Positions 1 to 7,853 are shown, numbered from the stretch's first letter. The stretch is 9,789 nucleotides of DNA from Verrucomicrobiales bacterium (GCA_947487925.1 CANLCA010000064.1:1-9789), one strand, 5' to 3'. The notes: generated by a model from the sequence alone, not told the origin. Numbers and translations are program-made.

Positions 1-1
1 C

Positions 2-367
2 TATGGCATGAACCTCTGGCTCGACAATCAAGGCGAATACCTGAACGACTTTCCAAAAGACAAGTACTACGCCTTGTACGGGGAAGCCCCTACGGGCGTG
101 CCCGCCTACGGCGATTCAGTCTGGGTCGGATCGTGGCCCGCCAGCACGGACACCCCTCCGGTTGACTTAAAAGGCGCTGGCTACGGAGGCGGCAGTTTTC
201 CCCATGCCAAAGGCCAGTTCATGGGCCGTTTCGCCATTGACCGGCACAGCGGCGGAATCAACATTGGGTTCGTAGATGGTCACTCGGCCCTCGTGAAGGC
301 GAAGGACCTGTGGACGCTCGACTGGCACAAAGATCTGGTCCCCAACTACACGGTGAAACTCCGCTGA
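2..367 (+). CDS. Pseudopilin-like protein with H-X9-DG C-terminus (5'-truncated)
   Basis: This is the C-terminal part of a gene that begins before the window; the frame is open from base 2 and stops with TGA at 365-367, leaving 121 residues. Near the end it carries His, nine residues, then Asp-Gly (His codon at 245-247, Asp-Gly at 275-280), in the context RHSGGINIGFVDGH. This is the H-X9-DG signature of prepilin-type 'processing-associated' proteins, a large family in Verrucomicrobia, Lentisphaerae and Planctomycetes. Full-length members start with a type IV pilin-like cleavage site and hydrophobic helix, which here would lie upstream and cannot be seen. The aromatic and Gly-rich body fits the globular head of such proteins. 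The expected location is membrane-anchored or exported. The family's exact role is unknown to me, and large paralogous sets per genome are usual. The first in-frame ATG in the window (8-10) is unlikely to be the true start, because the family is much longer. Confidence 0.8.
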   Translation, partial: YGMNLWLDNQGEYLNDFPKDKYYALYGEAPTGVPAYGDSVWVGSWPASTDTPPVDLKGAGYGGGSFPHAKGQFMGRFAIDRHSGGINIGFVDGHSALVKAKDLWTLDWHKDLVPNYTVKLR

Positions 368-397
368 ATCGTCTAGGCACGTTCACTGATCGCGGTC

Positions 398-733
398 ATG
401 TTCCCCACCATAACACTCCCTGTCGATGCGGACGCAGCGTGGCAGTCCGGACCTTACGACGGGGTTCAATTGCTTGTGTTGCACAGGGACGAGCTGTCAG
501 GTGGCGTCACAGTATTGCGAAAATTTAATGCCGGCGTCACCGTTCCAGCCCACATCCATCCGCTGGCAAACGAACAAGTTTACGTGCTTTCTGGGGAATG
601 GGAGGAGAGTGGAACTGTTTACACTCAAGGAACGTTCTTCTTCGCGCCAAAAGGAGTCAAGCATGGCCCGCACCATGCCAGGACGGAAGTCATCAGCCTG
701 ACGCTGTTCGACGGCCCGCTAACGCGGAGCTGA
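398..733 (+). CDS. Small single-domain cupin protein
   Basis: This is a complete 111-residue protein that is essentially one cupin beta-barrel. Both cupin motifs are visible. Motif 1 is G46-x5-H52-x-H54-x4-E59-x6-G66, which supplies two His and one Glu metal ligand. Motif 2 is G78-x5-P84-x-G86-x2-H89, which supplies the third His. All four expected metal ligands are therefore present, so a bound divalent metal is likely. The usual Asn after motif 2 is not conserved. There is no signal peptide, so it is probably cytoplasmic. Single-domain cupins include dioxygenases, isomerases, ChrR-like sensor domains and sugar-binding proteins, and the sequence alone does not choose among them. The ATG at 398 is the only ATG after an in-frame stop (TAG at 374-376); the ribosome binding site is weak. 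It lies 30 bases after the pseudopilin-like gene on the same strand and could be co-transcribed with it, but no functional link is apparent. Confidence 0.87.
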   Translation: MFPTITLPVDADAAWQSGPYDGVQLLVLHRDELSGGVTVLRKFNAGVTVPAHIHPLANEQVYVLSGEWEESGTVYTQGTFFFAPKGVKHGPHHARTEVISLTLFDGPLTRS

Positions 734-1140
734 GCGACCCCCGCCAAGACAGCATGGTGGATCGTGAACAGGCCCGCCCAACTCCCTCCCAGCTCCAAAC
801 GCAGGGGCTGGGCGTCGGTTCGTCTCGAGCGTCTGTTCGAATTCGTCTCGGCTTCACCACAGAGAGCACAGAGTTCACAGAGAGTTCAGAGTTTGAACCG
901 CTCGACCGGCGACGGATGCTCAAGCCGAAACGGAATACCAGTGAACCGATTCTTCCCCATTGCCGCCTCTGTGCTCTCTGTGTCCTCTGTGGTGAAGTTC
1001 CCGGACTCGAGCCGTAACGTCATGAGCAACAACCCGAGGATTGCGATGACGGTGACGATGACGAAGAATGGAGGCATTGGGGAGGCGCGTCCAGGTCACC
1101 GTGTTTTAAGCGATTTTTCTGAGGTCTAATGCTTTACTAC
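734..1140. other. Convergent intergenic region, no convincing gene
   Basis: This 407-base gap separates the cupin (plus) from the 342-residue protein (minus), whose 3' ends face each other. Its main content is the opposed repeat pair at 852-997, described separately. The open frames across it have translations dominated by the repeat (TES/TEF/TED runs) and no protein-like conservation. A 7-bp inverted repeat (CGGTGAC at 1050-1056, GTCACCG at 1095-1101) is followed by TGTTTTAA, but its 38-base loop makes it a poor terminator. No tRNA or other RNA gene was recognised. Confidence 0.7.
852..997. repeat. Inverted pair of 9-bp tandem arrays (ACAGAG element)
   Basis: The left arm (856-891) is four 9-bp units in a row: ACCACAGAG, AGCACAGAG, TTCACAGAG and the decayed AGTTCAGAG. 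The right arm (967-993) holds three units in the opposite orientation, reading on the plus strand CTCTGTGCT, CTCTGTGTC, CTCTGTGGT. Both arms open with the same 13-mer on their outer edge: CTTCACCACAGAG at 852-864 and its exact complement at 985-997. A 16-bp perfect inverted match also links 858-873 with 967-982. About 75 bases separate the arms. The whole unit could fold into a long hairpin in RNA from either strand, and it sits between converging genes, where it might end transcription in both directions. I recall very similar ACAGAG repeats as dispersed elements in many environmental genomes. That is memory, not a search. Confidence 0.85.
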
Positions 1141-2169
1141 CTACACCGACGCTCCAGCCATCTCAGTCCGTGCCCAGCGGCGTGAGCGTGGAATGAAGAG
1201 CGCCGATCCCGTCCACTGTTGCCGGGATGAATCGAACTTCACCGAGGCCCGCCACGCACTTTCGGCAATCAGCACCAAGGAATCGATGTGCCCGTGCACA
1301 TGGATTTCGTGACGAGCCACTTGATCCGCCCTTCGTCGAGCATGCTCTGCCCTCGCTGCGGCCAACCGGTCGGCGGACTTGGTTCTCGCGGCTTCAGTGG
1401 CGCTGCGCGGGTTGCGTTGTCCAAGTTCCTGCTGATAGTGCTCGAAGTACTGATCCACCCGGTCAAGCTCGCGCCGAAGATACTGCTCCTGCCGGTTACG
1501 GATCGATACCAGTTCCAGGGCCAAGTCGACTTCCAAGGCCCTCTGAAGCCACTCCCGCCAACGTGTCGGCTCGCGTGACGGCCACGGAACCTCCTCCGTC
1601 GAGGCGGCTTCCAGCTTGGCCAGATCCCAGTCCTGGGCGACGGAATCATCCCGGTTGCCGTCGGGCATCGAAACAGCCACGCGCCGCAGTGACCAATGCT
1701 GATCGATCGCCTGAATCTCGCACCGGACCAAAGCCATCAGAGAGAAGTGGTAATCACGACGAAACGGCCCCGTCATCTGCCACCGGGCGGTGTCTGGAAA
1801 CTGCACCCGCCAAAGCTTTTCAGCGATTGCTGGAAGAGGGGCTTGAACCCCACGCTCGCCCACCAAGATCGCGCGCTGCAACGTGAGCGGGACTGGCCTG
1901 AGCGCGTCCGCTATCAGGAATGTAAGAGGACAACCAGGGAACACTTCCTTTGCAGCTTCCCGGGGAGCGGGGGCGTCAGACGGCGGAAACCAGAGCTCCA
2001 CCTCATGAAACGCGCCATCCCTGTTCCACAACCGCGCCGCTTCACCTTCGGCGACAACTTCCAATCGGTCGTGCCACGTCCTCTCACATAAAGCGCCTAG
2101 GGCCGTCAGCGCTTCCATGTAGAAGTCAGCCATCCTATGCGGGTTATAGAGAAGGCGGTCGAGTTTCAT
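1141..2169 (-). CDS. Uncharacterised coiled-coil partner of the SNF2 ATPase
   Basis: This is a complete 342-residue protein that I do not recognise with certainty. Residues 1-170 look like a mixed alpha/beta globular domain (LTFLIADAL near 82-90, FSLMALVRCEIQAI near 142-155). Residues about 205-287 are strongly helical and charged (EQYLRRELDRVDQYFEHYQQ, then ADRLAAARAEHARRRADQ), which predicts a coiled coil. A short hydrophobic strand-rich tail (about 288-311, HEIHVHGHIDSLVLIAESAW) ends in a basic C-terminus. There is no signal peptide or membrane helix, so it is cytoplasmic. It starts 9 bases after the SNF2 ATPase stop, so the two are almost certainly co-transcribed and probably work together. 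The coiled coil plus beta-tail resembles, from memory, segments that follow the ATPase core in some RapA-type proteins, and the gene order recalls the Bacillus yqhH/yqhG pair. Both comparisons are tentative. Start ATG at 2169; no strong ribosome binding site, so translational coupling to the upstream gene is plausible. Confidence 0.75.
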   Translation of the reverse strand: MKLDRLLYNPHRMADFYMEALTALGALCERTWHDRLEVVAEGEAARLWNRDGAFHEVELWFPPSDAPAPREAAKEVFPGCPLTFLIADALRPVPLTLQRAILVGERGVQAPLPAIAEKLWRVQFPDTARWQMTGPFRRDYHFSLMALVRCEIQAIDQHWSLRRVAVSMPDGNRDDSVAQDWDLAKLEAASTEEVPWPSREPTRWREWLQRALEVDLALELVSIRNRQEQYLRRELDRVDQYFEHYQQELGQRNPRSATEAARTKSADRLAAARAEHARRRADQVARHEIHVHGHIDSLVLIAESAWRASVKFDSSRQQWTGSALFIPRSRRWARTEMAGASV

Positions 2170-2178
2170 CTTGTCTGT

Positions 2179-5163
2179 TCAAATAGATTCGTAGTCTTTC
2201 GCAAACAATGTTTCGTCTAGTTGCTTCACCTCAGAGTAGGCATCGCGAGCGGCGGCCAGCTCCTCGCCCAAACCCGCGAAGGCCTCGGCGACGCGCCCCT
2301 CGTTTTCGCGCCATCGGCGAAGGACTTCGTCTGCAAACTCGTCGCTGCTGAACCGCTCCCCCAACACCAGTCCAGTTTCGCCCACAACCAATTCGAACAA
2401 GTTGAGCTTCTCTTGCAGGACTTGGAGCAAGTGCTCCTGCAACGTGCCTGCCTGGACAAAATTGTAGATGCGCACGGGATGCTGCTGGCCCAGGCGATGG
2501 AGCCGCCCGATGCGTTGTTCGATCTCCATCGGGTTCCAGGGAAGATCGAAATTGGCGAGGTGATGGCAGAACTGAAGGTTACGGCCTTCGGTGCCGCTCT
2601 GGGTCAGCAACAGAGCTCCCCCGCGCTTTCGGAATTCCTCGGTGATGGGCTGACGCTCCGTGGCCGGCGTGGCGCCGTTGACCACAAACGCTTCCACCCC
2701 CGCCCGTTCCAGCGCCAGGGCGAGCGCGGCCTGCGTTTCCAAAAACTGAGTGAACACCACCGCACCCCCTTCGACTTTGGTGAGTGGTGTCAGCAGCTCG
2801 CATTTGCGTTGCCAACTCCCTTCCAAGGGTGACTTTTGACGCCACAGCTCAGCGGCGGCACGGTTTGGAAATTTCTGAAGTGCGGCACGCCAAGCAGCCG
2901 GGCTGCTGCCTGCGGACTGCAACAACAAACGACCCCACAGGCTTGACTGACTGCCGCCCATGCCCGCCAACTGGGCCCGAAATTCCGTCTCCCATTTCTC
3001 CCAGAACACCTTCTCCGCTGCATCCGGTTCGAACAGGACGGTTTCGGCCCGGCGTGGCGGCAATTTCAAACCGGCGTTGGCGCGTGTGTTTCGAATCATG
3101 ACCTGGCCCAGCAACCGCCGCAACTCCTCAGGTTCGCGAGGTTGTCGCGGACGTTTTGGATCAACAAACCGTGCTCGAAATTGCTTGGGCGATGGCAACT
3201 GGCCGGGCTGCAGGAGCGTGACTAGGTTGTAAAGGTCTTCCAAGGAATTCTGAACCGGCGTCGCGGTCAACAGCAACAAAAACTGCCGTGGGAGGACATT
3301 CACCGCAAGCCAAGCCTGCGATTCACGGTTGCGCAGATAGTGCGCCTCGTCCACGATCAACATATCCCAATGGACTTGCCGGGCAATTTCCAAATGGGCC
3401 GGCTGCTTCAACGTGTGCAGGCTCGCCACAATGCCTGAATTCTCCCCCCAAAACTTCCGCGCGTCGCCGCGCAGGGCCTCCTGATTCGTCGTGACAGTCG
3501 CCAGACCGAATTTATCGCTCAGCTCCTCCTCCCATTGATCGACCAGCGACGGCACGGTCAGGACCAAAAACCGCTTCACCATCCCACGCGTCAGCAGCTC
3601 CTTCAAAACCAAACCGGCCTCGATGGTCTTGCCCAGCCCTACCTCATCCGAAAGCAAGGCTCGCCCACGCAGTGGACCGAGCACTCGGAGGGCCGTGCGT
3701 AGTTGGTAATCAAGCTGATTGATTCGGCAATGAGGCAGGCATAGCAGGTCGTCTGACTGGTTGGAGACCCACCACAACGAAGCCGATTCGCGCAACGAGT
3801 AATCACGCAGATCCACAATCGGCGACTCCGCTTCTTGAAATGCCAACTCAGGCAGCCGAATGGACACCGGCACCGCCGGAAGCGGCGCCTGATTGCTAAA
3901 AAGGGTCGGTTCAGCCCTGGGGGATGCTGTTTGAGCTCGGGCTTTCGTCTCGGCAGCCCTTCTAGCAGCCTCCGCCTGACGCGCCTGACCCGTTCGTTGC
4001 TCCCGTCGGCGGCGCTCCTCAGCCAGACGCGCCATATTCTGTTTGAGGCGCTCCTCCTCTTCCAGCCGATGTTGGCCTTTCCTCAATAAACGTCTCTCAT
4101 ATCGATCGAAGTCGATATCCCCGTTCGGACCTAAAACCGCCAAAGCTTTTTCAATCGGCGAAAACTTGGAAGACCGCGACTTCGCCATGTCCGCGATGTT
4201 GCGAAGGATCCAAGCGCCGGCTGATGGCCCCGGACTAAACGCCGGTTCCGGCTCGCAAACGGGCTCGATTACGCCAGGTTTTGATTTCATCCAAAACCCA
4301 CGCACGGTATGGCCGTTGGTCGCAAACCGAGCCAACCAGCCGTTAAAGCATTCTCGGATGGATTCTCCATCGTGTGAACTCTCCCTTGTCTCCAGTTGCC
4401 CCCCCGCTTCGATCTCCCAAGTTAACCTCGTCCTGTCCGGGACACGAACACGGCCGGTGGCCACAACGGTGCCGTTCACTGGGCAGGTCCAGACCAACTC
4501 AGCAAAACCCTGTACGGTGTGGAACGTCACTTTCAGGTTCAGTAACGAAACCGACGATCCAATGGGCTTGGTTGCGATTTTTTTGGGTAATCTTCGGCCC
4601 TCAGGAGGCGCGACCAACAATAAGCCAGCCCACCTCTGCAGGGCCGCGGATCCCGCCTTGCTCGGCTCCGGAGATTTCGAGAACGTGGAATAAAGGATCC
4701 GAGCGATCTGAGTTACCTGCTGCCCCGCAAATTTCCATAAAGCAGCCCCATCCGTGATCGCCAGGGGAAAAAAAACACCTTGCCTCGCTGGACCAAGGTC
4801 CTTGTCCGCCAAAATGCCCACGCTGAGAGTGTCGTCAGCAAATGGAAATCTCTTTCGGATCCTGTTCAACAACGCTCGAACTGAAGGGGGATGGTAATGG
4901 CAACGATTGAGATGATATCTCCCGATACTGGAATCGCCTTCCACGACCCAATCAAGCACGGCAAACCACGCCAACTTTGGATCGGATGGAATGAGCCACC
5001 CTCGCACAACCACTTCACCCCCAACCTCCCGGCACCACTCCCAACAGATGCGTTCACCAGCTAAATCGAACGTGATGCGCAGGTGGAGCTTCGGTGTCGA
5101 AACACCCTCAGGCGTGGGCCCACAGGGGTCGAGCAGATCTGGTTGGCCTTCTCGATTCGGCAT
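2179..5163 (-). CDS. RapA-like SNF2-family DEAD/DEAH ATPase
   Basis: This is a complete 994-residue superfamily 2 ATPase of the SNF2/RapA type, which uses ATP to translocate on double-stranded DNA and remodel bound protein such as RNA polymerase. Core motifs are intact and in order: a Q-like segment near 483-488, Walker A DEVGLGKT 506-513 (K512), DEAH box 605-608, TATP 633-636, GTEGRNLQ 857-864, and QRIGRLHRLGQ 883-893 with the arginine finger. The stretch IYNFVQAGTLQEHLLQVLQE and the following LFELVVGE are typical of the RapA/YqhH branch. The N-terminal 480 residues are unusual. Two similar beta-rich segments lie at about 25-70 and 207-250, and a highly charged coiled coil at about 354-410 is rich in Arg, Glu and Ala. 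Little follows the ATPase core except a short helical tail. It is the first gene of a pair with the 342-residue protein. The ATG at 5163 has no clear ribosome binding site, so the exact start is uncertain; similarity to the internal repeat begins near residue 25. Confidence 0.95.
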   Translation of the reverse strand: MPNREGQPDLLDPCGPTPEGVSTPKLHLRITFDLAGERICWEWCREVGGEVVVRGWLIPSDPKLAWFAVLDWVVEGDSSIGRYHLNRCHYHPPSVRALLNRIRKRFPFADDTLSVGILADKDLGPARQGVFFPLAITDGAALWKFAGQQVTQIARILYSTFSKSPEPSKAGSAALQRWAGLLLVAPPEGRRLPKKIATKPIGSSVSLLNLKVTFHTVQGFAELVWTCPVNGTVVATGRVRVPDRTRLTWEIEAGGQLETRESSHDGESIRECFNGWLARFATNGHTVRGFWMKSKPGVIEPVCEPEPAFSPGPSAGAWILRNIADMAKSRSSKFSPIEKALAVLGPNGDIDFDRYERRLLRKGQHRLEEEERLKQNMARLAEERRRREQRTGQARQAEAARRAAETKARAQTASPRAEPTLFSNQAPLPAVPVSIRLPELAFQEAESPIVDLRDYSLRESASLWWVSNQSDDLLCLPHCRINQLDYQLRTALRVLGPLRGRALLSDEVGLGKTIEAGLVLKELLTRGMVKRFLVLTVPSLVDQWEEELSDKFGLATVTTNQEALRGDARKFWGENSGIVASLHTLKQPAHLEIARQVHWDMLIVDEAHYLRNRESQAWLAVNVLPRQFLLLLTATPVQNSLEDLYNLVTLLQPGQLPSPKQFRARFVDPKRPRQPREPEELRRLLGQVMIRNTRANAGLKLPPRRAETVLFEPDAAEKVFWEKWETEFRAQLAGMGGSQSSLWGRLLLQSAGSSPAAWRAALQKFPNRAAAELWRQKSPLEGSWQRKCELLTPLTKVEGGAVVFTQFLETQAALALALERAGVEAFVVNGATPATERQPITEEFRKRGGALLLTQSGTEGRNLQFCHHLANFDLPWNPMEIEQRIGRLHRLGQQHPVRIYNFVQAGTLQEHLLQVLQEKLNLFELVVGETGLVLGERFSSDEFADEVLRRWRENEGRVAEAFAGLGEELAAARDAYSEVKQLDETLFAKDYESI

Positions 5164-5425
5164 CGGGCGACAGGATGCGACGCGCGTCTCTCACCGGCAA
5201 TCGAAAAACCTGGAGTAAAACGAGGAGGGGAGGACCTCTGGAGGACCAGTGGGAGGCCAATGAGCCCATGTTCGGAAGGCGGAGTGTCGGAAGGCCGAGT
5301 TATACGAGGCCCTGAAATGTGTCCTGGAACGTCAGAAACAGGCTCCTCATGGGAACTCGTATCACTCGTCCCTGCGAGTCACCCCTCGTTCAGAGCCAGG
5401 GATCGACCCGGGTGAACACCCACCC
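5164..5425. other. Intergenic region upstream of the SNF2 gene
   Basis: This 262-base gap lies between the end of lon and the start of the SNF2 ATPase, both on the minus strand. It should hold the promoter of the SNF2 pair and the terminator of the hsp20-lon unit. I cannot identify either with confidence. A small hairpin (ACTCG at 5364-5368 with CGAGT at 5375-5379) has only five pairs and no T-run. The only clear structure is the 15-bp tandem duplication at 5272-5301. Open frames on the plus strand here are low-complexity and resemble no protein. Confidence 0.6.
5272..5301. repeat. 15-bp imperfect tandem duplication
   Basis: Two adjacent 15-base copies, TCGGAAGGCGGAGTG (5272-5286) and TCGGAAGGCCGAGTT (5287-5301), match at 13 of 15 positions. 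No third copy is seen on either side. It lies about 110 bases upstream of the SNF2 start codon. It could be a binding site for a dimeric regulator, a remnant of a dispersed repeat, or simple slippage; nothing in the sequence decides among these. Confidence 0.6.
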
Positions 5426-7825
5426 CTAAACCTCCTTAATCAGCGCGAGCCGTAACACCTCCGCCACCGTGGACACAAAATGCACCTTCAGCTTGCTCCG
5501 CACCTCGGCGGGCACCTCGCTCCAGTCCTTCCGATTGCCCCCAGGCAGCAACACTACCTTCATGCCTCCGCGCAGCGCAGCCAGCACCTTTTCCTTGATG
5601 CCGCCCACTGGCAGAACGCGGCCTCGCAGACTGATCTCCCCTGTCATCGCTAACCCAGGCCGTGTCGCTTTTCCAGACAACAGCGACGCCAATGCCGTCA
5701 CCAGGGTCACTCCAGCACTGGGCCCATCTTTGGGAACCGCCCCGGAAGGAACATGAAGATGAAAGTCCGTTTTCTCAAACTCGATACCGCTGACGCTGAC
5801 TTCTAAACCGCCTCCCCTCACATGGCTGAGAGCGATCTGCGCGCTCTCCTTCATCACGTCTCCGAGGGATCCCGTCAGTAGCAGCTTGCCCGTTCCAGCC
5901 ATGCGCGCCGCCTCGATCACCAGCAACTCACCGCCCACAGGTGTCCAAGCCAACCCCATCGCCATGCCCGATTGCGTCAGGGGATGCTCCGGCTCGTGTT
6001 GAAATCGGGCCACCCCGAGCATCGCCTCCACATCCGACGGCCCAACCACGGCTGGCCGCGTGCCCCCTTCCTGCCCCACCAACCTTCGCGCCACTTTCCT
6101 CACTATGGCGCCAATCTCCCGATCAAGCTGCCGCACGCCGGCCTCTCTCGTGTAATCGCGAATCAACAGGTCAACGGTTCGTGAGGACACCCGAATATCC
6201 GGCTTCGATAATCCATGCTCCAAGATCTGCCGCGGAACCAGATAGCGTGTGGCAATCCGTGATTTTTCGCGGGGTGTATAGCTTGGAATCTCAAGCACCT
6301 CCAGCCTGTCTCGCAGGGCTGGATACACCGGATCTAGCCAGTTGGCTGTGACGATGAAGAAGACCCGTGACAGGTCGAAGGGGACATCCAGGTAATGATC
6401 GCTAAACGATTTGTTTTGCTCAGGATCCAGCACCTCGAGCAGGGCCGCCGCAGGGTCGCCCTTCACGTCGCTGCCAACCTTGTCCAGTTCATCCAGCAAA
6501 ATCACGGGGTTATTGCTCTGAAGCCGTCGCATCAACTGGATGATCCTCCCCGGCAATGCCCCCACGTAGGTGCGCCGGTGCCCCCGGATCTCGGCCTCGT
6601 CACGCACCCCGCCCAACGCCACTCTCCCGAATTTCCTCCCAAGCGCCTCTGCCACGCTTTTTCCAAGGGACGTCTTTCCAACCCCGGGAGGACCCACCAG
6701 ACACAAAACGGGCCCCTTCATCTTCTGGTTCAACTTCAAAACGGCCAAAAATTCGACGAGCCGTTCCTTGACCTTGTCGAGTCCGCAATGGTGGGAGTCG
6801 AGGATCCTTGACGCGAGCTGGAGGTCAAAACGGTCCTCCGTGCTCCGGCTCCATGGCATCTCCACGAGCCAGTCCAAATAATTCCTGGCAATCGTATGCT
6901 CGGCGACCATCGGGGGAATCTGCCGCAGCCGCTCGAGTTCTTTTTTGGCCACCTTCCTGGCGTCTTCAGGCAAACCTGCCGCCTCGATCTGTTTGGAGAG
7001 AGCCTCCATGTCCGAAGCTCCTCCGTCCTCTCCCAACTCGCGCTGGATGGCCTTGAGCTGCTCCCGTAAATAAAACTCGCGCTGGGACTTGGACATCGAA
7101 TCCGCCACGTCCTTCTGAATCTTCGAGCCCAACGCTTGCAGCTGCACCTCGCGCCCCAACAAAGGGAGCAGCCGCGTCAAGCGTTCCTTGATATCGGCCA
7201 ACTCGAGCAGCTTCTGCCGATCCTCCAAACTCAGGTTCGCGTGGGGCGCAATCAAATCCGCTATCTTTCCAGGCACTTCTGTGTTCAACAAACCGACCTT
7301 CACCTCGTCGCTCACGGTCTGCGACATCTCGCAAATCTGTTCAAAAGCCTTCTTCGCGTTCCGCCCCATCGCCTCCAACTCGATCGAATCGTCGGCCACA
7401 TCCGCCAACAGCTCGATCTCCGCCATCAAATAAGGAGTCGTCTGGGAATACCGCTTGATCTCGAAACGACGCATGCCATCCACCAAAATGCGGACCGTGT
7501 TATCCGGGAACTTCAACATCTTGGAAACCCGCGCAAGGCAACCGAATGTCCAAAGTTGGTCGGGAGTCGGATTTTGGGGCGCGGGATCCTTCTGCAAAAC
7601 CAAGCCTAGCAGCCGATCCCCAGCCACCACATCATCCACCAACCGGATGCTCTGGCCCGATTCCACCAGCAACGGCACGTTCATGCCCGGAAAAATGACG
7701 ATGTCCGAGAGCCCGAGAATTGGCAGAGTTCTGGAGGTGTCGCTGACGGATGGAGAGACCTCGGAAGGCTCGGAGCCTTCCACGGCCCCAACGACATCAA
7801 TCATTTTCGTTTCGTCTAACAACAT
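5426..7825 (-). CDS. lon: ATP-dependent protease Lon
   Basis: This is a complete 799-residue LonA protease, a typical length for the family. Lon forms a cytoplasmic hexamer that unfolds damaged and short-lived regulatory proteins with ATP and cuts them in an internal chamber. An N-terminal substrate-recognition domain (LPILGLSDIVIFPGMNVPLL, from about 34) is followed by a helical region that includes the conserved SQREFYLREQLKAIQRELGE (247-266). The AAA+ module has Walker A GPPGVGKT 378-385, Walker B ILLDELD 442-448 and the GHRRTYVGALPGRI segment near 415-428. The C-terminal protease domain has the catalytic Ser703 in PKDGPSAG and Lys744 in GGIKEK, so the Ser-Lys dyad is intact. About 30 poorly conserved residues precede the N-domain. 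The ATG at 7825 lacks a strong ribosome binding site, and M8 (7804) is an alternative start. It lies 28 bases after hsp20 on the same strand, suggesting joint transcription and stress induction. No clear terminator follows. Confidence 0.97.
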   Translation of the reverse strand: MLLDETKMIDVVGAVEGSEPSEVSPSVSDTSRTLPILGLSDIVIFPGMNVPLLVESGQSIRLVDDVVAGDRLLGLVLQKDPAPQNPTPDQLWTFGCLARVSKMLKFPDNTVRILVDGMRRFEIKRYSQTTPYLMAEIELLADVADDSIELEAMGRNAKKAFEQICEMSQTVSDEVKVGLLNTEVPGKIADLIAPHANLSLEDRQKLLELADIKERLTRLLPLLGREVQLQALGSKIQKDVADSMSKSQREFYLREQLKAIQRELGEDGGASDMEALSKQIEAAGLPEDARKVAKKELERLRQIPPMVAEHTIARNYLDWLVEMPWSRSTEDRFDLQLASRILDSHHCGLDKVKERLVEFLAVLKLNQKMKGPVLCLVGPPGVGKTSLGKSVAEALGRKFGRVALGGVRDEAEIRGHRRTYVGALPGRIIQLMRRLQSNNPVILLDELDKVGSDVKGDPAAALLEVLDPEQNKSFSDHYLDVPFDLSRVFFIVTANWLDPVYPALRDRLEVLEIPSYTPREKSRIATRYLVPRQILEHGLSKPDIRVSSRTVDLLIRDYTREAGVRQLDREIGAIVRKVARRLVGQEGGTRPAVVGPSDVEAMLGVARFQHEPEHPLTQSGMAMGLAWTPVGGELLVIEAARMAGTGKLLLTGSLGDVMKESAQIALSHVRGGGLEVSVSGIEFEKTDFHLHVPSGAVPKDGPSAGVTLVTALASLLSGKATRPGLAMTGEISLRGRVLPVGGIKEKVLAALRGGMKVVLLPGGNRKDWSEVPAEVRSKLKVHFVSTVAEVLRLALIKEV

Positions 7826-7853
7826 CGTTCAATGGAGGAAGGATGTTTGAGGA

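Noticed and set aside
831..848. GTTCGAATTC resembling a tRNA T-loop
   Set aside because: No matching acceptor stem, anticodon arm or D-loop can be placed around it.
734..1140. CRISPR-like array
   Set aside because: The repeat unit is 9 bp with no spacers between units, and the two groups are in opposite orientation; no cas gene is nearby.
1227..1886. 219-codon plus-strand open frame
   Set aside because: It lies opposite the 342-residue gene, is Arg/Pro/Ser-rich as antisense frames of GC-rich genes are, and shows no domain-like pattern.
2221..2832. 203-codon plus-strand open frame opposite the SNF2 ATPase
   Set aside because: The minus strand here encodes unmistakable SNF2 motifs V and VI; the plus-strand frame is its shadow.
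5405..5425. Hairpin GGGTG-AA-CACCC as a lon terminator
   Set aside because: The two-base loop is too tight, the stem would shrink to four pairs, and no T-run follows on the minus strand.
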